Of a stretch of DNA of 64,000 nucleotides, positions 18,531 to 27,604 are shown in pieces; position 1 is the stretch's first letter; each line of letters opens with the position of its first letter. This DNA is from Parafrankia irregularis (GTDB lineage Bacteria > Actinomycetota > Actinomycetes > Frankiales > Frankiaceae). Below the pieces are notes generated by a model, which did not search any database, had not been told where the DNA came from, and saw only the letters and a list, made by a program, of their open reading frames with translations. The position numbers and the translations under genes were made by a program. Where the stretch lies: the NCBI RefSeq assembly GCF_001536285.1, contig NZ_FAOZ01000034.1, forward strand, positions 35,384 through 99,383, in the 5' to 3' direction.

Positions 18531-19637
18531 ATGAAAGTCGCTCGATTCACCGGGCTTGGTTCGAAGGTCCGGTCCAGTTGTATCGTCGGTACACTTCTGT
18601 TGGGTGCGCTGGTCGGCGTCGCTACGCTGCCCAACACGGCCGCGCTCGCGGACGGGCCCGACAGGGCGAACATTCGCGTCATGACACAGAACACGTATGT
18701 GGGCAGCGATTACCAGGCCATTGTCGACGCGAAGACGCCGGCGGAGTTCGCCGCGGCGGTGACGCTGACATACCAGCAGATTCTGGCGTCAGACCCGAAG
18801 GCGCGCGCCGCCGCGGTTGCCCGCGAGATCGTGCGGAACCGGCCCGATCTGGTCGCTCTGCAGGAGGCGGACATCCTACGTACCGGGGCGGCGCCGGCGA
18901 CGAACGTGCAGTCAGACCAGCTCAAGGCTCTCCTCGCCGCGCTCCGCGCGCAGGGCCAGCCCTACCAGCCGGTGGCGATCGTGCCCGAGCTCGATGCCGA
19001 GTACCCGAGCACCCTTGGCTTCGATGTACGCATCAGCGCGCGGAACGTGATTCTTGCCCGGGTCGGTCGCGTCAGGGTGTCGAACCTGCAGGCACAGACG
19101 TTCGCGGTCAACCAGGTGTTCCAGTCCGCGGTCGGCTCGATTACCTTCCGCAACGGCTGGACGTCGGTCGACGCCGTCGTCGGTGGCCGCGCCTTCCGGT
19201 TCGTCACGACCCACCTGGAGTCGAGCCCGCCGTTCACCACGCAGCTGGCGCAGGCGCGGGATCTTGTTGCGAGCGCGGCGAACACCCGGCTCCCGGTGGT
19301 GTTCGCCGGTGATTTCAACACCACGGCCAACGACCCTCAGAACCCCACATTCCCGACGTACCAGTTCCTGCTTGATTCCGGTTTTGTCGACGCCTGGGCC
19401 AAGAAGAACCCCGGAAATCCCGGCTTCACCTGCTGCCAGGCGCCCGACCTGCGTAATCCGGTCTCCGCCCTGATTACGCGAATTGATCTGGTCCTCTTCC
19501 GTGGAGGCTTCGACGTGGCCGATGTCCACCGGGTTGGGGACAGTCAGAGTGACCGCACGCCGTCAGGGCTGTGGCCGTCCGACCATGCTGGCGTCGTCGC
19601 GACTCTGCGGCTGCCGGACCGGGGGCACGGCGGCTGA
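18531..19637 (+). CDS. Secreted endonuclease/exonuclease/phosphatase-family protein
   Basis: 368 residues. ATG 18531 has AGAGAGG upstream and is followed by a signal peptide (basic MKVARFTGLGSKVRSS, hydrophobic CIVGTLLLGALVGVATLP, cleavage near ALADG). The mature protein has the EEP fold: MTQNTYVGSDY, PDLVALQEAD (catalytic Glu), VTTHLES, VVFAGDFNTTANDP (metal-binding Asp/Asn) and LWPSDHAGVVATL (catalytic His). All core residues are present, so it should be an exported metal-dependent phosphodiesterase acting on nucleic acid, phospholipid or a related substrate. Transcribed alone. Confidence 0.87.
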   Translation: MKVARFTGLGSKVRSSCIVGTLLLGALVGVATLPNTAALADGPDRANIRVMTQNTYVGSDYQAIVDAKTPAEFAAAVTLTYQQILASDPKARAAAVAREIVRNRPDLVALQEADILRTGAAPATNVQSDQLKALLAALRAQGQPYQPVAIVPELDAEYPSTLGFDVRISARNVILARVGRVRVSNLQAQTFAVNQVFQSAVGSITFRNGWTSVDAVVGGRAFRFVTTHLESSPPFTTQLAQARDLVASAANTRLPVVFAGDFNTTANDPQNPTFPTYQFLLDSGFVDAWAKKNPGNPGFTCCQAPDLRNPVSALITRIDLVLFRGGFDVADVHRVGDSQSDRTPSGLWPSDHAGVVATLRLPDRGHGG

Positions 19638-19803
19638 GAGCCGTCATAAGTAGCCGGAACACCCGAGAAGCCCGGTGTACCCAGACACCGCGATGTGCTG
19701 GGAGGCCGGTGCGGGTGGCCGTCGTCGTGCCCGCGCAGGCGTGGCGCACGACGACGGCCACCGCGCTGAGGTCGATTCCGAGGGGTTCATCCGCACCAGG
19801 AGG

Positions 19804-21093
19804 TTACGGCGCTGTTCGAGTCCCGCTTTGGGTGGTGCGGGGCAGGTCCGACGCCCGTGAGCCCTCCAACCTGACCCGCAGGCTCTGCAGGCCGCGGATG
19901 GTCAGGGTCTCGCGATAGGTCGGCTCCGGATCCAGCACGGCGAAGGCATGCGCGTGGCGCAGCAGCGTCGTCAGGACGATCTCAAGCTCAAGCCGGGCGA
20001 GCTGTGCCCCGAGGCAGAAGTGGATGCCGAGCCCGAACGCCAGGTGGCGAGGAGCCGGAGTGGGGCCGGCGAAGCGGGTCACGTCCAGTCGGTCCGGGTC
20101 GGGGAACACCCGGGGGTCCCGGTTGGCGCCGGCGACCAGGATGACGACGGCCTCGCCGCGGCCGAAGTCCCGGCCGGCCAGGTGCCGATCCTGGAGCGCG
20201 ACCCGGTTGGTGAAATGAACCGGCGGATCGAACCGGAGCAGCTCGTCGACGGCCGAGGGGATCAGATCGGGCCGCTCGCGCAGCAGGTTGAGCTGGTCGG
20301 GGTGACGGCCCAGGGCCAGCACCATGTTGCCGGTCATGTGCACCGTCGTCTCGTAGCCGCCGAAGAGCAGCAGTACGCAGATGTCCTGTAGTTCCGTCTC
20401 GGTGAGACGATCCCCGGCGTCGTCGATCGTGGCCAGCTGGCTGATCAGGTCCGGCCCCGGCCGGGCGCGGCGTTCGGCGACCAGCTCGCGGAAGTATTCG
20501 GAGAACGCCGCCGCGGCGATCTCCCGGCCGCGCAGCTCGTCCTCGACGAGCAGCGGATCCGGGTCCAGGCCCCTGGCCAGTGCCCGGACCCAGGTGTCGA
20601 AGCGCGGGTGGTCCTCGATCGGAACGCCGAGCAGCTCGCAGATCACGGTGATGGGCACGGTCGCGGCAAGATCGGCGACGAGGTCGAACTCGGCGGCGGC
20701 GAGCGCGCTGGCCACCGCGCGTTCGGCGGTCCGTTCGACAAGCGGGCGCAGCCGCTCCATCGCCCGTGGGGTGAACGCCTTGCTGACCAGCCCACGCAGG
20801 CGTGTGTGGTCGGGTGGGTCCATGCGGATGAAGGATCCCGGGATGTTCTCGGCCACGACACCTGGTCGGATGGGGCTGATTCCCGCGGAGTATCCGTGGC
20901 CCCACCGAGGGTCGCTCAGGACCGTCATGCAGTCGTCGTGCCCGGTGACCAGGTGAACGTCGAACGGGGTCGCGACGAGCGGGCCCAGCTCGCGGGCAGC
21001 GTGGTAGCAGGGGTACGGGTCGTTGCGGTTCTCGAGGCTGAACATGTCGAGGACCGTGTCGAGGACCGTCTGGGCCGGGTCGGGGGCAGGCAT
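19804..21093 (-). CDS. Cytochrome P450
   Basis: 429 residues from ATG 21093, preceded by GAGGAG. Hallmarks: I-helix GGYETTVHM (oxygen-activation motif), K-helix ELLRF, and heme loop FGLGIHFCLGAQLARLE with the axial Cys. Length and motifs fit soluble bacterial class I P450s that need separate ferredoxin and reductase, neither of which is next door. Substrate unknown. In-frame codons upstream to 21228 precede the ribosome site and are excluded. Confidence 0.92.
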   Translation of the reverse strand: MPAPDPAQTVLDTVLDMFSLENRNDPYPCYHAARELGPLVATPFDVHLVTGHDDCMTVLSDPRWGHGYSAGISPIRPGVVAENIPGSFIRMDPPDHTRLRGLVSKAFTPRAMERLRPLVERTAERAVASALAAAEFDLVADLAATVPITVICELLGVPIEDHPRFDTWVRALARGLDPDPLLVEDELRGREIAAAAFSEYFRELVAERRARPGPDLISQLATIDDAGDRLTETELQDICVLLLFGGYETTVHMTGNMVLALGRHPDQLNLLRERPDLIPSAVDELLRFDPPVHFTNRVALQDRHLAGRDFGRGEAVVILVAGANRDPRVFPDPDRLDVTRFAGPTPAPRHLAFGLGIHFCLGAQLARLELEIVLTTLLRHAHAFAVLDPEPTYRETLTIRGLQSLRVRLEGSRASDLPRTTQSGTRTAP

Positions 21094-21294
21094 CGCCCTT
21101 GTCTCCTCGCTTCGGGCTCGCCCGACATCCAGAGGCCCGTCGGCAGCAGTACTGCGCGGCGAACCTCGGCCGATCATCCGGGCGAGGGGAACAGGTTGGA
21201 CCCTTCCCCACTGCACCCTGCCCGGCATCCTGGCGCCCGGCCTGGCGGATCAGAACCCGCAATCAAACGATTCATTCGCTCGCCGGCTGGTTGT

Positions 21295-21942
21295 TCATGA
21301 TTCTGTTTCTCGCAGTGCGCCGGCGAGGACCGCGACCACCATTGCGCGGAGGGCATCGGTTCGTGGTGGCGTGCCAGTGCGATCGGCGAACAGCAGATGC
21401 CCAGCCCCGATCAGCGCGGGAGCGAGCGTGTCGATGTCGGCGTCGGCGTTGACGCGACCCAGGTCGCGTTCGGCGGCGAGGTAGGAAGCGATCATGGCTG
21501 CGGCCTCCGTCAGGACCGGGACGCCCACCGGCCAGGTCCGGCGCAGCCGGGCGCGCAGCTCGTCCCGGAAGGTGATGAGGGGGACGATCGCCACGGCCAC
21601 CGAGGAGAACAGGTCCGCCAGGACGCCGGTCAGGTTGTCGGCGACGGTTCCGGTGCCGGCGGTCTCGCGCAGGGCGGTGGCCTCGGTGCCGAGTCGGCCG
21701 GCGCGGTCGAGCACGAACTCGGCCAGGAAGTCGTCGAAGTCGTCGAAGTGCCGGTGCAGGACGCCCTTGGCGCACCCTGCCTCGGCGGTGACCGCCCGGC
21801 TGGTCAACGCGCTCGGCCCCTGCTGGCGCAGGACCCGTTCGGTGGCGTCGAACAACTGGGTGCGCACGTCGCGGATGTGTACCCCTGTCGGCACCGCCGC
21901 GTCCTCCTCCTGTGAAGGCTCCGATCGCTCCCTAGTGGGCAT
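21295..21942 (-). CDS. TetR-family regulator
   Basis: 215 residues. HTH: RTQLFDATERVLRQQGPSALTSRAVTAEAGCAKGVLHRHFDDFDDFL. Its ATG (21942) lies inside one arm of a 19-bp inverted repeat, and the divergent methyltransferase ATG lies inside the other arm. There is no room for a ribosome site on either side if transcription begins in the repeat, so leaderless mRNAs are likely. Autoregulation and control of the methyltransferase by binding the repeat are inferred. Confidence 0.87.
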   Translation of the reverse strand: MPTRERSEPSQEEDAAVPTGVHIRDVRTQLFDATERVLRQQGPSALTSRAVTAEAGCAKGVLHRHFDDFDDFLAEFVLDRAGRLGTEATALRETAGTGTVADNLTGVLADLFSSVAVAIVPLITFRDELRARLRRTWPVGVPVLTEAAAMIASYLAAERDLGRVNADADIDTLAPALIGAGHLLFADRTGTPPRTDALRAMVVAVLAGALRETES

Positions 21943-21973
21943 GCGCCCACTAGGGTGGGCGCATGCCCACTAG
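21932..21973. promoter_or_regulatory. 19-bp perfect inverted repeat containing both divergent start codons (probable TetR operator)
   Basis: CTAGTGGGCATGCGCCCAC (21932-21950) and its exact reverse complement (21955-21973) are separated by four bases. Each arm also contains the smaller palindrome GTGGGC-ATGC-GCCCAC. The ATG of the TetR gene and the ATG of the methyltransferase are mirror-image positions in the two arms, and both proteins begin Met-Pro-Thr for this reason. Confidence 0.8.
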
Positions 21974-22835
21974 TTCGCAGGATCAACCGCGACCATCGGG
22001 GAACGAGCCTCATCGGGCCAGGCGGGTCGCGGAGTCCTTCGGGGCGGACGCCGAGCGCTACGACCGGACTCGCCCGCACTATCCTGACGCACTCGTCGAG
22101 CGGATCGTCGCCGCGAGTCCCGGGCGCGACGTGGTCGACGTCCTGGACATCCTCGATGTCGGCTGCGGCACCGGGATCGAAGCCCGGCAGTTCCAGGCGG
22201 CGGGATGCCGGGTGCTGGGAGTCGAGCCAGACCCCCGGATGGCCCGGTTCGCGCGGCGCCGCGGAACCGACGTCGAGGTGGCGACCTTCGAGGACTGGGA
22301 CCCGGCCGGCCGGGATTTCGACGCGGTCGTCGCCGGCACGGCCTGGCACTGGGTCGACCCGATCGCCGGGGCGGCCAAGGCGGCCCGGGTGCTGCGGCCC
22401 GGTGGCCTGATCGCCCCTTTCCACCACGTCTTCCAGTACCCGCCGGAGATACTGGACGTACTCGGCGCTGCCTACCGGCAGGCCGCGCCGGACACGCCGG
22501 TCAACCTCGACCCGCTGCGCCAGGCCCTGGACGCCTACCAGGCGCTTTTCACCAAGATCGCTGACGGTATCCGTAGTTCGGGCGGGTTCGGTGAACCGGA
22601 GCAGTGGCGGTTCGACTGGGAGCGCACCTACACCCGGGACCAGTGGCTGGACCAGCTACCCACCCACGGCGGGCTCACGCTGCTCCCACCGGATGGGCTG
22701 GCGGCGGTCCTGGCGAGCATCGGCACCGCGATCGACGCGATGGGCGGCAGCCTCACGATGTCCTACGCCACGGTCGCGGTCGTCGCGTCGCGAACCGGCG
22801 CCGTCGGATCACAGGGCGAGTTCGTGGTCCGTTGA
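21963..22835 (+). CDS. Class I SAM-dependent methyltransferase
   Basis: 290 residues. Motif I is DILDVGCGTGIEARQFQAAGCRVLGVEPDPRM, followed by FDAVVAGTAWHWVDP and ARVLRPGGLIAPFHHVF. This is the methyltransferase-11/25 pattern with the HWxD signature of small-molecule methyltransferases. The N-terminus (ARRVAESFGADAERYDRTRPHYP) is typical. Probably cytosolic; substrate unknown. Expression is likely controlled by the divergent TetR. Confidence 0.85.
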   Translation: MPTSSQDQPRPSGNEPHRARRVAESFGADAERYDRTRPHYPDALVERIVAASPGRDVVDVLDILDVGCGTGIEARQFQAAGCRVLGVEPDPRMARFARRRGTDVEVATFEDWDPAGRDFDAVVAGTAWHWVDPIAGAAKAARVLRPGGLIAPFHHVFQYPPEILDVLGAAYRQAAPDTPVNLDPLRQALDAYQALFTKIADGIRSSGGFGEPEQWRFDWERTYTRDQWLDQLPTHGGLTLLPPDGLAAVLASIGTAIDAMGGSLTMSYATVAVVASRTGAVGSQGEFVVR

Positions 22836-23774
22836 TGCCTGGAGGGCGGGGATCAATGCGCTGACCCGTTCAAGCTGGTCGAGCTGCGAGGTCAGGTCCA
22901 GGGCACCCAGCCGGGTGACGAGGTGGCGCGCTCCGGCGGCGACATACCGGGCCAGGCCCGTGAGGACCTGGTCGGCCGGGCCGGTGAGCACCGCCTGGAT
23001 CCTCGCCAGATCGTCCAGTGGCATCCCGTAGGTGGCCCGGGCGTAGTCCTCCATTGCTCGGCGGCCGCGTTCGGGGTCGTCGTCGATCCGTACCGAGACG
23101 AACAGTGCGGGGGTGATGTCGCCGTCGGCCCGACCGGCGCCGGCCGCCGCCGTGCGGACGTCCCGGAGCCCGGACGCGTAGTCGGCGGGGTCGGGCGGGT
23201 AGGGCAGCCAGCCGTCGTACATCCGGCCGGTGCGGCCCAGCGCGGCCGGGGTCGCGCCGCCGAGCCAGATCGGTGGGCCGCCCGGCCGGAACGGCCTGGT
23301 CGCGGGCGGGAGGTCGGTGAACCTGAGGAGCTCGCCGTGGAAGGAGCCGGCGCCGTTCCACAACGCCCGCCACAACGCGACCGTCTCGTCCAGTCGGGTG
23401 AAGCGCCGTTCCCACGGCACCTCAGACAGGTCGTAGAACGGGCGGCCGAACGGGCCGGGGAAGCCGGCGCCCACCGCCACCGTGAGCCGCCCGCCGGAGA
23501 GCAGGTCGATCGACGCCAGGGACTGCGCGGCCTGGACCGGCCTGCGCAGGAACGGCAGCAGCGCGCCCGTTCCCAGGGCCACGGCCTCGGTCGCGGGGGC
23601 GAGCGCGGCCAACATCGTCAGCGCTTCGATGCGTGGGCTGATCAGCGTGTCGTTGACGAAGAGCGAGGTGAAACCGAGGCCTTCGGCCCGGCGCCCGAAG
23701 GCGACCAGCTCGCGGGGATCATCGCCTGGGCCCCACTGGGAGGCGCCGGTCGGAAGCAGTACGCCGATGTTCAT
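22809..23774 (-). CDS. LLM-class (F420-dependent-type) oxidoreductase
   Basis: 321 residues from ATG 23774. The frame is open upstream to 23990 but contains no family sequence there. Luciferase-like TIM barrel: MNIGVLLPTGASQWGPGDDP, EGLGFTSLFVNDTL, LASIDLLSGGRLTVAVGAGFPG, IWLGGATPAALGRTGRMYDGWLPYPPDP. Such enzymes use F420 or FMN for hydride transfer. Its 3' end overlaps the 3' end of the methyltransferase by 27 bases, tail to tail. Confidence 0.85.
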   Translation of the reverse strand: MNIGVLLPTGASQWGPGDDPRELVAFGRRAEGLGFTSLFVNDTLISPRIEALTMLAALAPATEAVALGTGALLPFLRRPVQAAQSLASIDLLSGGRLTVAVGAGFPGPFGRPFYDLSEVPWERRFTRLDETVALWRALWNGAGSFHGELLRFTDLPPATRPFRPGGPPIWLGGATPAALGRTGRMYDGWLPYPPDPADYASGLRDVRTAAAGAGRADGDITPALFVSVRIDDDPERGRRAMEDYARATYGMPLDDLARIQAVLTGPADQVLTGLARYVAAGARHLVTRLGALDLTSQLDQLERVSALIPALQASTDHELAL

Positions 23775-23897
23775 GGCGACGATGCTCGCGGCCGCGTGGT
23801 GCGGCAACAATTCCCGGCAGGGAATGCCCAGCGGCGATACCCAGGCGGGGAAGGCCGTCGGGGAATGCCCGGGAGCCGTCGCCGGTACAACAGATCC

Positions 23898-24698
23898 GTG
23901 GACTTTCCCCGCGCGCTCCGCGACCGCCGTACCCACCGGCGTCTCAGCCAGCTGGATCTGGCGCTGCGGGCGGGAACCACCCAGCGCCATCTCAGCTTCA
24001 TCGAGTCGGGCAGATCCGTCCCCGGCCGGAACATGGTTCTGCGCCTGGCCGAATCACTCGAACTGCCGTTGCGGGAGCGTAACGAGCTGCTGGCCGCCGG
24101 ATACGCGCCCGTCTACCCGGAGAGCTCGCTCGACGACCCGGCGCTGGCCCCGGTGCGCGCGGCGATCGAGCACATCGTTCGTGGGCACCTGCCATACCCG
24201 GCACTGGTCGTCGACCGCAACGGTGACCTGATCGCGGCGAACGACACGTTCGACCTGATCACCGAGGGTGCGGCGCCCGAGCTGGTCGGCCCGGGAAAGA
24301 ACGTCTACCGGCTCGCGCTGCATCCCGACGGCATCGCGCCGCGGATACGCAACCTCGCCGAATGGGCGCGGCACATCCTGGCGCGCCTGGGCCATCTGAC
24401 GCGGCTGCGCGCCGAACTCGCCGGCTACGTTCCCGAGCTGGCGCCGTCGGACGGGTCTCTCGGTTTCGCGGTTCCGCTCCACCTGGGGTCATCACGCGGT
24501 GAGCTGCGCCTGATGACGACCGTGACGTCCTTCGCCACCGCCGTCGATGTGACCCTCGCGGAGCTGAAGCTGGAGGCGTTCCTGCCGGTCGACACCGCGA
24601 CGGCAGCGGCTCTCTCCGCAGCCGCTCTCTCCGCAGCCGCTCTCTCCGCAGCCGCTCCCTCGGTAGCCGCCCTCTCGGCGGCTACCGAGGCCGGCTGA
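23898..24698 (+). CDS. XRE-family regulator with MmyB-like ligand domain
   Basis: 266 residues from GTG 23898. A TACAAC box ends seven bases upstream, so the transcript may be leaderless. An HTH (ALRDRRTHRRLSQLDLALRAGTTQRHLSFIESGRSVPGRNMVLRLAESL) is followed by the MmyB-like PAS-type domain (PALVVDRNGDLIAANDTFDLITEG...GKNVYRLALHPDGIAPRI). The C-terminus ends in a degenerate Ala/Ser repeat (ALSAA units), repeated at DNA level near 24605-24675. Divergent from the LLM oxidoreductase gene, which it may regulate. Confidence 0.85.
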   Translation: MDFPRALRDRRTHRRLSQLDLALRAGTTQRHLSFIESGRSVPGRNMVLRLAESLELPLRERNELLAAGYAPVYPESSLDDPALAPVRAAIEHIVRGHLPYPALVVDRNGDLIAANDTFDLITEGAAPELVGPGKNVYRLALHPDGIAPRIRNLAEWARHILARLGHLTRLRAELAGYVPELAPSDGSLGFAVPLHLGSSRGELRLMTTVTSFATAVDVTLAELKLEAFLPVDTATAAALSAAALSAAALSAAAPSVAALSAATEAG

Positions 24699-24908
24699 GG
24701 CTTTCCGGGCCGGGTGTGGCACACACGCACTCGCTGTTGCCGCGATGTTGCGTAGCGGCGCCGAACGTTGGGGAAAGTTTTGGGCTGGCACGTAAACCTG
24801 GCCGCACCGAAGTCGCTCTTAGGAGGTGGAAACAGCCGAAGGGCAGCTGGGGTACCCGGTGGGTGATGTCACCGCCACCAGCGCCCACCAGAGCAGCAGG
24901 AGGCGTCG

Positions 24909-25898
24909 ATGGCGGAACGTCCTGACAGCCCGTCCCTCATCCGATCGCGGTGGCATCCCTCGGGGCGGCGGCTGACCCGCGCCCTCGGCAGGCTGACGGC
25001 GGTGGCCCTGGTCGGGCTGGTGACCGCCACAGCCGCGGGCCCGGCGTCGGCTGCCGGCCCCGGCGGTGGCGGCCCTGGCGGTGGTGGCGGCCGGACGTCG
25101 GCTCCGACCGTGGACGGGGTGAAGGTCGGCTGGCTGCCCAGGGGCGTCAGCCTCGTCGATGTGCAGCCGACCACACGGATCGGCAGGAATGTCATCGTCG
25201 CCCGTTTCGAGGGCGCTGACACCCGCGTTTCGCTGACCATCCAGCGGGAGACACCGGACGCCACGCTCGATGAAGTGGCCAGCGCCTACGCCCAGTACTA
25301 CCCCGCGCAGTATCTGGGACGGATCGCGCTGCGCGGCACCGAAGCCGTCACCCTGCGGGCCAGCAGCGGCGGAATCAACGAGCTGACCTGGGTCGAAGGT
25401 GACCCGTCCGTGGTGCTGACCGTCGGCGGCTCCGTCGGTGGGATCAAGACCCCCACGGTGGGCCCGCTGCCCGAGGCCGACCTGCTCCGCATCGCGGGTT
25501 CGCTCACCGTCGGCCCGGCTCCGGCGCAGACGGCCTGGCAGAAGGCGTCGGAACCGCGGATCAGGGCTGCCTTCCCGGCTGCCCTCAACAGCTCCGAGGC
25601 CCCGCCGCGGGTTCCGCTGGCCGCCGTCGAGAACGGCCAGCGCCTGGTCAGCCTCCTGGAGCAGTTCCGGGCCACCTACCCGGGCCTGACCGCGCAGATC
25701 ACCGTGAACCAGGTCTACGTCTGGGCGCATGACCGTGCCTCGGTCACCTTCACCATCGCCTACAGCTACGGGGGCTTTTCCGGTTCGATCGGTAGCAGCG
25801 GCCAGGCAGTGTTCGACCACGGCTCCTGGAAGGTCTCGGAGCAGACCTACCGCAACGTGCTCGGACTTGCGTCCGGGCTCGGAGGTGCTGTGGCGTAG
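24909..25898 (+). CDS. Secreted protein with a C-terminal Mtb12/NTF2-like domain
   Basis: 329 residues, ATG with GGAGG upstream. A long twin-basic-type signal region (SRWHPSGRRLTRALGRLTAVALVGLVTATAAGPASAAG) is followed by a Gly-rich spacer, an unrecognised middle domain (APTVDGVKVGWLPRGVSL...) and a C-terminal domain of about 120 residues (VENGQRLVSLLEQFRATYPGLTAQI...ASVTFTIAYS...GSWKVSEQTYRNVL). That domain matches the C-terminal domain of the sigma-factor partner at 26646 in length and pattern (NGxxYxxxxxxWRxRYPG, W.VS..TY). It lies 230 bases upstream of the sigma factor gene. Function not known. Confidence 0.7.
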   Translation: MAERPDSPSLIRSRWHPSGRRLTRALGRLTAVALVGLVTATAAGPASAAGPGGGGPGGGGGRTSAPTVDGVKVGWLPRGVSLVDVQPTTRIGRNVIVARFEGADTRVSLTIQRETPDATLDEVASAYAQYYPAQYLGRIALRGTEAVTLRASSGGINELTWVEGDPSVVLTVGGSVGGIKTPTVGPLPEADLLRIAGSLTVGPAPAQTAWQKASEPRIRAAFPAALNSSEAPPRVPLAAVENGQRLVSLLEQFRATYPGLTAQITVNQVYVWAHDRASVTFTIAYSYGGFSGSIGSSGQAVFDHGSWKVSEQTYRNVLGLASGLGGAVA

Positions 25899-26127
25899 CC
25901 CGCTGACCAGCGGTTTCCGGAGGTCATGCGGCCATGATGCGCCGCGCCGCCGGAGCCGGTGACTGCCTGACCGCTCGTCGGCGACGCGCGCGAACCCCGC
26001 GCCGCCGGCGACTCACAGTCGGCTCAGCGTGCCCGCGGGGGCGACGGTCCGCATCACGGCGGACCGTCGCCCCGTCGCCGTCCACGCGGCGGAACCGGGC
26101 CGCCGGGCCCATCGATGGGGGCACTCG

Positions 26128-26646
26128 ATGGACGGGGCGTCCTACGAGTCGTTCGAGGATTTCATCACCGCCTCGGCAGACCGTTTGATGAGGACCGCCT
26201 TTTTGCTCACCGGCAACCGCCATGCGGCCGAGGACCTGCTGCAGGGCGCCCTGGAACGCACCTATCAGCGATGGGACCGGGACCGGATCGTCACACCGGA
26301 GGCCTACGTCCGCCGGGTGATGGTGAACGCGGCCTCGCGCCGTTGGCGGTCACGGCAGTTCTTCCGGGAGGTGCCGCTGGACGCCGCCGCCGAAAAGGCC
26401 GACGCGTCCAGCGCGCCGGAGCTCGGATTACGGGACCAGGTGCTGCGTGCGCTGCACGAACTGCCGAAACGGCAACGTGCCGTGGTCGTCCTGCGTTATT
26501 ACGACGACCTGTCGGAAGCGGCGGTCGCCGAGATCCTCGGCTGCAGCGTGGGCGCGGTCAAATCCCACGCGTCACGGGCGCTGGCCCGGCTGCGGACGAG
26601 CCAGCATCTGGGAGATATCCGCGTCCGAAGCGAGAGGGGGCACTGA
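26128..26646 (+). CDS. SigE-family ECF sigma factor
   Basis: 172 residues. ATG 26128 (MDGASYESFEDF) is chosen because the sigma-2 region begins there; the frame is open upstream to 26029. Region 2: ESFEDFITASADRLMRTAFLLTGNRHAAEDLLQGALERTYQRW. Region 4: LRALHELPKRQRAVVVLRYYDDLSEAAVAEILGCSVGAVKSHASRALARLR. This is the short SigE-type class common in streptomycetes. Its TGA overlaps the ATG of the next gene by one base, typical of a sigma/anti-sigma-like pair. Confidence 0.92.
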   Translation: MDGASYESFEDFITASADRLMRTAFLLTGNRHAAEDLLQGALERTYQRWDRDRIVTPEAYVRRVMVNAASRRWRSRQFFREVPLDAAAEKADASSAPELGLRDQVLRALHELPKRQRAVVVLRYYDDLSEAAVAEILGCSVGAVKSHASRALARLRTSQHLGDIRVRSERGH

Positions 26647-27512
26647 TGCCAGCCGAGCCGGCAGATGACGATCGTCCCGGCTCCGGGCCGCGTTCGCAGG
26701 TGCGCTCCGGGCGGCATGCCGCGCGTCGTTCAGGGCGGCGTTCCAGATCGGGTTCCGGGGCCGGCTCCAGCCAGCCTCCCGTACCTGATCCGGTCTTCGA
26801 GCAGACGTTGCGTGAGCTCTTCGACCGGGCCACTCAGTCCGTCACGGCACCGCCTGGACTGGCCGCCAGAGTGTGCACTCCCGTGCGACCGGGCCGCCCT
26901 GGGCGGCGAATGGCGCTCGCGCTTGGCGCCGTGGTGCTGGCGACGAGCGGCGTGATCCTCGGCAGCGTGACCGTCGTCCGGGACCTCATTCCTGACCGGG
27001 GTGCGTACTCCATCGCATCAGCGGACGGCAGCACGAGCCCGGGGCCGGCCACCGGGGAGGTCGTACATCCGGATGCGGCGGCGACCAGCGCGGTGTCCAC
27101 CCCACCGGTGTTCTCCGGCCCACCGGTGTTCTCCGCTCCGCAGCCCTCCTACGCCCAGCCGGACCAGGCCACGATCGACGAGATCACGACCGCGTTCACC
27201 AAGGCCTTCGATGCTTCCGGCGAGATCGGCGCCGGGTTGGCCTATGTCCAGAACGGCGAGAGCTACCACGACATGGCCGTTCAGTGGAGGCAGCGCTATC
27301 CGGGTGTCGCCGCAAGCCTCAAGGTATCGCCTGAGAACATCAGACTGACCGCCAGCGACCAGGCCGCGGTGAGCCTCCTCATCACCCACTCCGACCCCAC
27401 GCTCGGTGCGAAGTGGGGGTACGAGATCAGGCGGGAGGCGAGCGCCGTCCGCATCGCCGGCCGTTGGCTGGTCAGCGCCAGCACGTACTCGTTTCTCGTC
27501 GGAACCTCCTGA
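26646..27512 (+). CDS. Membrane-anchored partner of the sigma factor (putative anti-sigma-like protein)
   Basis: 288 residues. The cytoplasmic N-terminus contains FEQTLRELFDRATQSVTAPPGLAARV, a short helical stretch also found in membrane proteins next to SigE-type sigma factors. One membrane helix follows (RMALALGAVVLATSGVILGSVTVV). Outside are a Pro/Ser-rich linker with repeated PPVFS units and a domain of about 110 residues like that of the secreted protein at 24909. No zinc HxxxCxxC anti-sigma motif is present, so anti-sigma activity is inferred from position only. Confidence 0.7.
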   Translation: MPAEPADDDRPGSGPRSQVRSGRHAARRSGRRSRSGSGAGSSQPPVPDPVFEQTLRELFDRATQSVTAPPGLAARVCTPVRPGRPGRRMALALGAVVLATSGVILGSVTVVRDLIPDRGAYSIASADGSTSPGPATGEVVHPDAAATSAVSTPPVFSGPPVFSAPQPSYAQPDQATIDEITTAFTKAFDASGEIGAGLAYVQNGESYHDMAVQWRQRYPGVAASLKVSPENIRLTASDQAAVSLLITHSDPTLGAKWGYEIRREASAVRIAGRWLVSASTYSFLVGTS

Positions 27513-27604
27513 GCCGAGGGCCGGGGCCGACGGGCTGGTTCGGCCGGTCGAGGCCGAGGCGGCGACGATACCCATGCCCAAGGCTGGCCCGGCCACGCCG
27601 CCCG

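Noticed and set aside
19988..21262. Minus-strand frame overlapping the P450 gene in another phase
   Set aside because: Shadow of the P450 reading frame; composition is Arg/Gly/Pro without family motifs.
25934..26188. 84-codon plus-strand frame before the sigma factor, preceded by GGAGG
   Set aside because: Arg-rich, overlaps the sigma gene in another frame and has no domain.
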